From Helicobacteraceae bacterium (GTDB taxonomy: Bacteria; Campylobacterota; Campylobacteria; Campylobacterales; Sulfurimonadaceae): a stretch of 38,386 nt of DNA. Made by a program: the position numbers and the translations under genes. A model generated the notes under the pieces. The model did no database searches. It saw only the letters and a list, made by a program, of their open reading frames with translations, and was not told the DNA's origin. Shown here one piece after another: positions 32,489 to 38,386 of this stretch. Numbering within the stretch: the first letter of the stretch is position 1; the number at the start of each line of letters is the position of its first letter. The DNA lies in contig WGDB01000120.1 in assembly GCA_015493495.1 (NCBI GenBank), forward strand, positions 1 through 38,386, given 5' to 3'.

Positions 32489-33745
32489 ATGGATAGAAAT
32501 ACAATAATGGGAGCAGTGCTGATACTTAGCACACTGCTTTTGAATGGTTGTTTAAATAACTCGGATACAAAGAACATACAAAAGGATAGTGGGAGAACAG
32601 TAGATGTAGCACAAATTACGCAATTATCAGCTAGTGAAAACATTTATACTTCGGCTTCTATAAATGACGGGAGTACTATTTTATTTGGAGGAGATAATGG
32701 GCTAACTTTTACCTCAATCTCGAATAGGGATCCTATGATTTCTAAAAGTTCCAAACATCTGTTTTTTGATATTCCAACGTTTTCATCTAATGATACAGAT
32801 ATAAAACAAAGCAGTGCACTGAATACAGATGCTAACAAGAGTAAAGTTAAAATATACAGTATTTGTAATGTGGCCAATAGTCTCTATATTGGAGGAAAAT
32901 TTGCATTTGTAAATGGTGTTAAAAAAGACAATATTATCAGATTGACTTCATCTGGCGCTATTGATGATGATTTTAATGCAAGTGTTGAAGGTTCTGTTTA
33001 TAAGATAATTAAAACAGATACAAATATCTTTATAGCAGGTGCATTTGGCTCATATAATGAAAAATATGTACATAGTATTGCAAAATTAGATTTGATTGGA
33101 ACTCTTGATGAATCGTTTAACCCTTTTGCAGATTATATGATAGCACGTATTAATGATATAGCAGTATTGCCAAATGATAAGATTGTATTAGCAGGAACGT
33201 TTCTAAAAGAAGCCAGTATAGAAGACCAAAATTCTAGCATGGAAGAGTTGATTCAAAAAACGAGAGCTGTCATTATCTTAAATGTAAATGGTACGATAGA
33301 TGAATCTCTTTCTGAGAAGTTTGCAGATATAAAGCATGAAGCATATGCAATAGATGTACTTAATGACACCATCTATATTGGTGGAGGATTTGAATTTATT
33401 AAAGAAAAGATATCTTTTAATGATTTAGTCGCATACACTATAGAGGGTGATCTTAATACTGACTTTCATATTGGTAAACTTAGTGGTCTTGTTTTTGATG
33501 TGAAAGCACAAGACGACAAAATCATATTTGCAGGAGACTTTATTTTAGATGATGATTTAAAAACACGTTCATTTTATATGGTTGATCTTTTTGGTAGTAC
33601 TGTTAATATTAACAACTTTTCTGTTGATGCAGATATTTATAGTATAGAGATGTACGAGGACAGTTTAGTGTTATCGGGTGCCGGAGACTTTAAATTGAGT
33701 GGCAGCCAATATAGCAATAGTATTAGTTTAAAACTTGAGGATTAG
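32489..33745 (+). CDS. Lipoprotein with delta-60-like beta-propeller repeats
   Basis: The 418-residue protein has a lipoprotein signal ending LLLNGC (Cys at residue 21). The rest holds repeated pairs: a strand such as LYIGGKF, IFIAGAF, IVLAGTF, IYIGGGF or IIFAGDF, followed 20 or more residues later by GAIDDDFN, GTLDESFN, GTIDESL or GDLNTDF. This is the pattern of delta-60 (DUF5122) repeats, which build beta-propellers. It should be anchored at the cell surface or periplasm. AAAGGAG precedes the ATG. It is first of five closely packed, AT-rich genes. The exact function is unknown. Confidence 0.7.
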   Translation: MDRNTIMGAVLILSTLLLNGCLNNSDTKNIQKDSGRTVDVAQITQLSASENIYTSASINDGSTILFGGDNGLTFTSISNRDPMISKSSKHLFFDIPTFSSNDTDIKQSSALNTDANKSKVKIYSICNVANSLYIGGKFAFVNGVKKDNIIRLTSSGAIDDDFNASVEGSVYKIIKTDTNIFIAGAFGSYNEKYVHSIAKLDLIGTLDESFNPFADYMIARINDIAVLPNDKIVLAGTFLKEASIEDQNSSMEELIQKTRAVIILNVNGTIDESLSEKFADIKHEAYAIDVLNDTIYIGGGFEFIKEKISFNDLVAYTIEGDLNTDFHIGKLSGLVFDVKAQDDKIIFAGDFILDDDLKTRSFYMVDLFGSTVNINNFSVDADIYSIEMYEDSLVLSGAGDFKLSGSQYSNSISLKLED

Positions 33746-33753
33746 GAGATAAA

Positions 33754-34359
33754 ATGAAAAAAATAATAATTGTTTTGTTGGCGGTAAGTTCGAGTGTATT
33801 GTTTGCTGGTGGTGGCGGTGGCGGTGGAAAAGCTTTTGGTGGTGAATATAATGAAGATAAATATGCTAATAGTAACAATTCAGATGGAATCATATACATA
33901 CCTGACACAGCAAATTCCTCATGTGATATGAATATAAAAGTCGCTACCCATTCTTCCGTTCGTTATAGAAGTTGGGTATGGTATGTACACACATGGAAAA
34001 GTGGTTATGCAACAACAACAGTGACACAATGCGGAAAACCTGTCGCTATACAAGATTTAGAAATTACACAATTTTCATACTCAGTAGGATCAGTTTCTTA
34101 TACATATAAACCATCTAATCCACAGTATAACTACGGAGAACAATGGAATAAGGACAACCCTAACGGAGCACTAAATTATATTATGAAAGAAGGAAGTACC
34201 AGTGAGCATGGCTCTAATTATATTAAGCTTGGATTAGAAGAAGTAGACGAAACAGGCACAGTCATAACCATTCATCATTTTAAAACGTACTATAAGCCAG
34301 CCCAACAAACAAGGGTGTCTAATAAGTGGGGGCCGGGAGATTTAAATTTTGAATTTTAA
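33754..34359 (+). CDS. Secreted protein of unknown function with Gly7 run
   Basis: The 201-residue protein has a signal peptide cleaved near FAG (residue 18) and, directly after it, seven glycines in a row. The mature part is rich in Tyr, Thr, Ser and Asn, with two cysteines, at 57 and 93, likely to form a disulfide. Aromatic-rich beta strands (SWVWYVHTWKSGYATTTV) suggest a beta-sandwich. I recognise no family. It starts eight bases after the lipoprotein gene. Confidence 0.65.
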   Translation: MKKIIIVLLAVSSSVLFAGGGGGGGKAFGGEYNEDKYANSNNSDGIIYIPDTANSSCDMNIKVATHSSVRYRSWVWYVHTWKSGYATTTVTQCGKPVAIQDLEITQFSYSVGSVSYTYKPSNPQYNYGEQWNKDNPNGALNYIMKEGSTSEHGSNYIKLGLEEVDETGTVITIHHFKTYYKPAQQTRVSNKWGPGDLNFEF

Positions 34360-34945
34360 AATAGTACAAAGTATAGTGTCATTGATGTTGTTAGCTGAAG
34401 GTCTTTGTGCAAAAGAGACATTTGTTTCTATAGAAATGGCTTTGTCTGCACATCCTATGAATGACGAGTATAGAATAACTGGTTCAGGAGGGTCTTCTTA
34501 CACTAGAGGGACGATGAATACTTTTGGTGTGGGTCGGGAAATAGATCTCTCCTCTTTACACAGTCGAATAGAACCTACATTAGGGTATCAACTTTATAGC
34601 AATCTATCATATTCTCATATTATTTATTTTGAGTTGCCATTACTATACACATACTCTGTGTTGGGGCAAAAAATTAGTATGGGTCCTTCTTTGAAGTATT
34701 TATATATTGCAAAGACGGCTATTAATTCATACAATGGAAATGTCCCTATAGATCAAACAAAAAGTGCTTTTTCATATGGCTTGAAGTTGATGTTAGAAAA
34801 AGACAGTTTTGACTTTTATGTGAAGTATGATTATTTGACACATGCAAATTTTAATATCAATACAGATGATGGCAACACTATAAATCAGATAGATATTGAT
34901 ATGGATGGTAGCTATATGGGACTAGGAATACGGTGGAAGTTTTAG
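34349..34945 (+). CDS. Outer membrane beta-barrel-like protein, paralogue 1
   Basis: The 198-residue protein has a signal peptide (to about residue 21, LCAKE), alternating amphipathic strands and a C-terminal IRWKF ending in Phe, the usual outer membrane barrel signal. It clearly resembles the next protein: SRIEPTLGY, FELPLLYTY, SMGPSLKYLYI and GLGIRWKF have counterparts there. Size suggests an eight-stranded barrel. The start is TTG at 34349 with GGGAG upstream, overlapping the previous gene by 11 bases. Confidence 0.7.
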   Translation: MNFKIVQSIVSLMLLAEGLCAKETFVSIEMALSAHPMNDEYRITGSGGSSYTRGTMNTFGVGREIDLSSLHSRIEPTLGYQLYSNLSYSHIIYFELPLLYTYSVLGQKISMGPSLKYLYIAKTAINSYNGNVPIDQTKSAFSYGLKLMLEKDSFDFYVKYDYLTHANFNINTDDGNTINQIDIDMDGSYMGLGIRWKF

Positions 34946-34956
34946 CAAAATGCAGT

Positions 34957-35553
34957 ATGAGTTTTATTAACATGCTCCGCACTATGACTATTTTAATTCT
35001 GCTAGGTGCTCTATTACAAGCTAATGATACATTTGTAAATTTAAGTATCTCAAAATCATCATTATTGGTTCCTACTGTGGTGACTAACAAGTATTATGGT
35101 TCATCAGTAACAATGGCTAACGCTAATGCTTTTGAACTTTCCATAGCGGCTGGACAAAAGTTACATCTTTATAGAATTAATAGTCGTTTTGAACCAAATA
35201 TTGGCGTGATGGCATTTACAAGTTATGACATCTCTTCTACGGTATTGTTTTTTGAGGTACCATTTATGTATGGATTTTATATATTAAATGAAAGGTTTAG
35301 TATAGGTCCGAAGTTGAAGTACCTCTACTTTACAGATATGACTTATACAGATAATGGAAAAGTGCGGAGCCTTGGTGGAAGGTCTTATGGTGCAGGTGGC
35401 GTTAGGTTAATGTATGAGCGAAAGGATTTTGACTTTTTTGTTGCATATGAGTATTTGCCAAATGCAACTGCCAACTATGAGGATACCGAGTCTAAATCAG
35501 TTATAGATTTTAGTGGTGGTTATGTTGAAGTTGGAATCCGATGGAAAATTTAA
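34957..35553 (+). CDS. Outer membrane beta-barrel-like protein, paralogue 2
   Basis: The 198-residue protein is a tandem duplicate of the preceding one, with SRFEPNIGV, FEVPFMYGF, SIGPKLKYLYF, KDFDFFVAYEYLP and VGIRWKI in the same order. A signal peptide (LLGALLQAND) ends near residue 23. The ATG at 34957 gives the same length as paralogue 1; a GTG at 34933, overlapping paralogue 1, and a later ATG are alternatives. No strong ribosome binding site is seen, so translation may be coupled. Confidence 0.7.
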   Translation: MSFINMLRTMTILILLGALLQANDTFVNLSISKSSLLVPTVVTNKYYGSSVTMANANAFELSIAAGQKLHLYRINSRFEPNIGVMAFTSYDISSTVLFFEVPFMYGFYILNERFSIGPKLKYLYFTDMTYTDNGKVRSLGGRSYGAGGVRLMYERKDFDFFVAYEYLPNATANYEDTESKSVIDFSGGYVEVGIRWKI

Positions 35554-36218
35554 TGTTACAAAGAAGTAAAATCATCATTCTTCTTTTTATTTTTTTGATT
35601 ATAGGTATTTACATATACATTGTCCAATATAGTGGGGTTGATGCTACTTCACCTACTGAGAAACAACTTACATATGACACCAAGATATCTAAAAAGTTTC
35701 CTACAGCAAAATGGCTAGAAAATGGTGATATTGTCTTTCGTAGAGGTTATGGCGTTGACTCAAATATTGCGGTTAATTTTTCTGATGGAGAAAAGAGATA
35801 CTCACATGCAGGAATTATTATAAAAGAGAATGATGTTCTATATGTACTTCATTCTGTTGAGGACAAAAAACAAGACTATCATGGTGTTGTAAAGGAGAAA
35901 CTAAAACTATTTCTTAATAATATGGGTATGTGGGCAGTGTATAGGTATGATTTAGATAAAAAAACTAGAGAAGGCATTACACAATATGCGTTAATGATTA
36001 AAAAGTCGAATGTTTCTTTTGATAAAAAATTCGATCTAAATAGTGATGGTTCAATGTACTGTAGTGAGTACATTTATAAGGTTGTTAATAAAGTTTCATA
36101 CCGTAAAATCATTACAGCAAAAAAAATATTTGCAGGTCGTTTGTTTGTTACCGTTTCTAATCTTTATGAAAATAGGTACAGCATACTTATTGATAGTAGT
36201 CATAAAAAATTATACTAA
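35553..36218 (+). CDS. YiiX/YebB-like permuted NlpC/P60 hydrolase, membrane-anchored
   Basis: The 221-residue protein has one N-terminal membrane helix (about residues 7-26) and then a papain-like fold of the permuted YiiX (DUF830) type: NGDIVFRRG near 57, RYSHAGIII with His85, LHSVEDKK near 100 and MYCSEYIYK with Cys170. His precedes Cys, the reverse of normal NlpC/P60 order. Such enzymes hydrolyse amide or thioester bonds; the target may be peptidoglycan, lipid or a protein. The ATG overlaps the previous stop as TAATG; an ATG four codons earlier is also possible. It closes the operon. Confidence 0.75.
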   Translation: MLQRSKIIILLFIFLIIGIYIYIVQYSGVDATSPTEKQLTYDTKISKKFPTAKWLENGDIVFRRGYGVDSNIAVNFSDGEKRYSHAGIIIKENDVLYVLHSVEDKKQDYHGVVKEKLKLFLNNMGMWAVYRYDLDKKTREGITQYALMIKKSNVSFDKKFDLNSDGSMYCSEYIYKVVNKVSYRKIITAKKIFAGRLFVTVSNLYENRYSILIDSSHKKLY

Positions 36219-36249
36219 AGCTACCTCCGTATGGTTAGTGATACCATGT

Positions 36250-36322
36250 TGAGAGTGCAAAAAATCTGTGTCAATTAGATAATTTGGTACAGAAGGAATC
36301 ACAGATGAAGAATACTCTTTAG
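36250..36322 (+). mobile_element. Remnant of an IS end, IS256-like
   Basis: GAGAGTGCAAAAAATCTGTG resembles the terminal repeat of IS256-family elements as I recall it. It is followed by AGAAGGA and, seven bases on, an ATG opening a frame that stops after five codons (MKNTL). This fits the left end and first codons of a decayed transposase gene. No other part of an IS is seen nearby. Confidence 0.35.
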
Positions 36323-36344
36323 TTTAACTTATGTGCACACTACT

Positions 36345-36369
36345 CAGAAAAAGTGGCTATTACACCACT
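36345..36369 (-). terminator. Weak intrinsic terminator of hom
   Basis: On the minus strand AGTGG and CCACT form a five-pair stem with an eight-base loop, followed by TTTT. It overlaps the hom stop codon. Confidence 0.45.
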
Positions 36370-37627
36370 AAACGATACGGATCATCACTGGTTTTGCTCT
36401 CACAAAATCAAGCTTTTCAGAGATGGCGATCACTTTTTGAATATCACCTTCTATTGCAGTATGTGTTGAGAGGAGTAAGTTTACATTTTCTGTTGCAGAT
36501 GGTCGTTGCAAGATGGTCTCTATGGAGATATTGTTCTCTCCGAAAAGTTTTGTGATCTCTGCAAGAACGCCTGGCTTGTCTGCTACACTGAAACGTATGT
36601 AGTACTTGGAGCTGATCTCATCTTGGTTTTTAAGAGTGAGGCCATTTTCTAATGGCTTATCAAAGCCTAGCATAGGAGAAGACTTACCAGCGCGCGCGAT
36701 GTCAATGATGTTTGCAACTACGGCAGAAGCAGTTGCATCTCCACCAGCACCTGGGCCGTAGTAGAGTGTTTCACCCACTTTGTCACCAATAACACTCACA
36801 CCGTTCATCACACCATCGATCTTGGCGATCATTTCATCTTTAGAGATCAAAGCAGCGTGAACGCGCAGTTCTACTTCATCACCATCACGTTTAGCAATAG
36901 CAAGAAGTTTAATCGCGTAACCAAACTCTTTTGCAAAGGCGATGTCATCTTGAGTCACCTTGTCGATACCCTCAATTAAGATATCTTCAGGCTTAGCATC
37001 AATACCGTAAGCTATAGAAGCAAGGATCAGTAGCTTATGCGCCGCATCAAAACCACCCACATCAAAGCTTGGATCTGCTTCTGCATAACCTAACTCTTGA
37101 GACTCTTTCAAAATGGCGTCATAAGCAACACCTTCATCTGTCATCTTAGTCATCATGTAGTTACAAGTACCATTCATAATTCCCACAATAGACTCAATGT
37201 GGTTTGCTGAGAGACCATCACGAAGGGCGTTAATGATAGGAATACCACCAGCAACACTTGCCTCGTACTCAAAAGGAAGGTCTTTGGCGATGTCTTGAAG
37301 TTCATAACGGTGGTAAGCAAGAAGTGCTTTGTTTGCTGTTACAACAGCTTTACCATTTTGTAATGCTGCTTTAACCACCTCAAAAGGCTCTTCTACCCCA
37401 CCCATCAGTTCAACAACGATGTCGATCTCAGGATCGTTAATAACATCATTAGGATTGTCTGTAAGCTTGATATCAAGACCACGATCTTTAGAGAGGTTTT
37501 TAACAACACCCGAGGTAACAACGATCTCACGACCCGCGCGGGCTGTGATCATCTCTTTGTTGTCGTTTAAGATCTTGACAACAGACGTACCTACCGTACC
37601 TACACCAATTACACCAACTTTTAGCAT
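36368..37627 (-). CDS. hom: Homoserine dehydrogenase
   Basis: The 419-residue protein has VGVIGVGTVGTSVVKIL at the N-terminus for NAD(P), KAVVTANKALLA near residue 93, GIPIINALRDGL near 128 and GTCNYMMTKM near 149, followed by a C-terminal ACT domain (from about 346, YIRFSVADKPGVLAEIT). It makes homoserine for threonine and methionine synthesis; the ACT domain suggests threonine feedback. It starts directly after the alaC-like gene. In Helicobacter and Campylobacter the next gene is the yraN homologue, here about 8 kb away. Confidence 0.95.
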   Translation of the reverse strand: MLKVGVIGVGTVGTSVVKILNDNKEMITARAGREIVVTSGVVKNLSKDRGLDIKLTDNPNDVINDPEIDIVVELMGGVEEPFEVVKAALQNGKAVVTANKALLAYHRYELQDIAKDLPFEYEASVAGGIPIINALRDGLSANHIESIVGIMNGTCNYMMTKMTDEGVAYDAILKESQELGYAEADPSFDVGGFDAAHKLLILASIAYGIDAKPEDILIEGIDKVTQDDIAFAKEFGYAIKLLAIAKRDGDEVELRVHAALISKDEMIAKIDGVMNGVSVIGDKVGETLYYGPGAGGDATASAVVANIIDIARAGKSSPMLGFDKPLENGLTLKNQDEISSKYYIRFSVADKPGVLAEITKLFGENNISIETILQRPSATENVNLLLSTHTAIEGDIQKVIAISEKLDFVRAKPVMIRIV

Positions 37628-38386
37628 CTATTTACCCTCTTCAAACTGTTTTAAAAACTCTTTGATGTTCCGCGCCGCTTGACGGATACGGTTGTCATTT
37701 TCTATCAGTGCTATACGCACATAGTTCTCACCATACTCACCAAAACCGATACCTGGTGCCATAGCAACCTGTGCTTCGACCAAAAGACGTTTGGAAAACT
37801 CTAATGAACCTAAATGCTCTACACACTCAGGGATCTTTGCCCAGACAAACATACTTGCCTGATTCCGACGGATCTTCCAGCCTGCACGGCCAAAGGCTTC
37901 TATGAGTACATCTTGACGGTGGTCATACTTGTCTGTAATGTCTTTAACACACTGCTGATCACCATTAAGTGCAACCGTAGCCGCCACTTGGATCGGTGTA
38001 AACATACCATAGTCTAACCATGACTTGATCTTCTGCAATGCACCAATAAGCTTTTTATTTCCGACAAAGAAACCAACACGCCAACCGGCCATGTTATAAG
38101 ACTTAGAAAGTGTAAATGACTCAACTGCTACATCTTTGGCACCTTCAACTTCCATAATAGAAGGGGTCACATAACCATCAAAAGTGATGTCACCATAAGC
38201 AATATCAGAGATAATATAAAAACGCTCTTTTTTTGCCATAGCAACCAGACGTTTATAGAAGTCCAGTGTCACCGTTGCTGTTGTAGGGTTGTGAGGAAAG
38301 TTTACCAAGACATATTTAGGACGAGGAGAGCTCTCTTTAAAAACCTTTGCAAGATCGGCTAAAAACTTATCTTCATCGATCTTGTA
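37628..38386 (-). CDS. AlaC-like PLP aminotransferase, 5' part missing
   Basis: The gene runs off the right edge; 252 C-terminal residues are visible. They hold FPHNPTTATV, the PLP-Lys segment TLSKSYNMAGWRVGFFVGN, IKSWLDYGMFTPIQVAA and PGIGFGEYGENYVRIALIEN, which closely follow E. coli AlaC (glutamate-pyruvate aminotransferase); LL-diaminopimelate aminotransferases are related. The frame continues open through the window edge. It is upstream of hom with no gap, an order known from Campylobacter. Confidence 0.85.
   Translation of the reverse strand, partial: YKIDEDKFLADLAKVFKESSPRPKYVLVNFPHNPTTATVTLDFYKRLVAMAKKERFYIISDIAYGDITFDGYVTPSIMEVEGAKDVAVESFTLSKSYNMAGWRVGFFVGNKKLIGALQKIKSWLDYGMFTPIQVAATVALNGDQQCVKDITDKYDHRQDVLIEAFGRAGWKIRRNQASMFVWAKIPECVEHLGSLEFSKRLLVEAQVAMAPGIGFGEYGENYVRIALIENDNRIRQAARNIKEFLKQFEEGK

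Noticed and set aside
1-38386. tRNA, rRNA or CRISPR array
   Set aside because: I found no T-arm-like GTTCGAATC with matching acceptor stems in the gaps, no rRNA segment, and no regularly spaced repeats with spacers.

Overview
The window reads as chromosomal DNA of a free-living Campylobacterota (Epsilonproteobacteria), most like the Sulfurovum/Sulfurimonas group. The basis is gene content and order recalled for the phylum, not a database search: a futalosine-pathway MqnA, a SurA/PEB4-type periplasmic chaperone, a short SPFH protein, GltX, and the linkage hom - yraN - trxA - trxB known from Helicobacter and Campylobacter. Genes are tightly packed, mostly on the minus strand, with several TTG starts and moderately low GC.

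Layout. 1-2143: end of a membrane-lipid glycosylation pair (GtrA-like, GtrB-like), a 45-residue membrane protein and uppP. 2190-5000: rubredoxin and a four-gene operon (rhodanese, NifX-like protein, flavin reductase-like protein, diheme cytochrome c lipoprotein). 5225-6939: a compact retron, made of a promoter, a foldable msr-msd RNA and a reverse transcriptase fused to a charged linker, a membrane helix and a PEGA-like domain. 6977-9141: rdgB and a YajR-like MFS transporter with a structured leader. 9772-12413: molybdopterin genes (moaD, moaE, moeA) and mqnA. 12657-18625: a large NAD-glutamate dehydrogenase, malic enzyme and gltX. 18830-23072: SurA-like chaperone, SPFH protein and ilvE. 23073-27726: trxA, then a tight run trxB - dapB - purF - yhcC-like gene. 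28074-36369: yraN, a Cys-type formate dehydrogenase-like protein, hipBA, and an AT-rich five-gene operon for secreted or surface proteins. 36368-38386: hom and the 3' part of an alaC-like gene.

Three intergenic gaps (9109-9771, 19670-20382, 22410-23072) carry copies of one multi-part repeat about 400 nt long. It includes an 82-84 nt core present four times, a leader hairpin with compensatory changes, and a module whose 13-14 bp stem differs in sequence between copies yet stays perfectly complementary. The core resembles, from memory, the scaffold of HEARO RNAs (the omega RNAs of IscB), but no IscB or TnpB gene is present. A second repeat of 87 nt sits at the 3' ends of the rubredoxin and thioredoxin genes.

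Strongest leads: the RT-membrane-PEGA retron, the stand-alone omega-RNA-like repeats, and the roughly 8 kb of accessory DNA (formate dehydrogenase, hipBA, surface operon, IS remnant) lying between hom and yraN, which are neighbours in relatives. I saw no tRNA, rRNA or CRISPR array.
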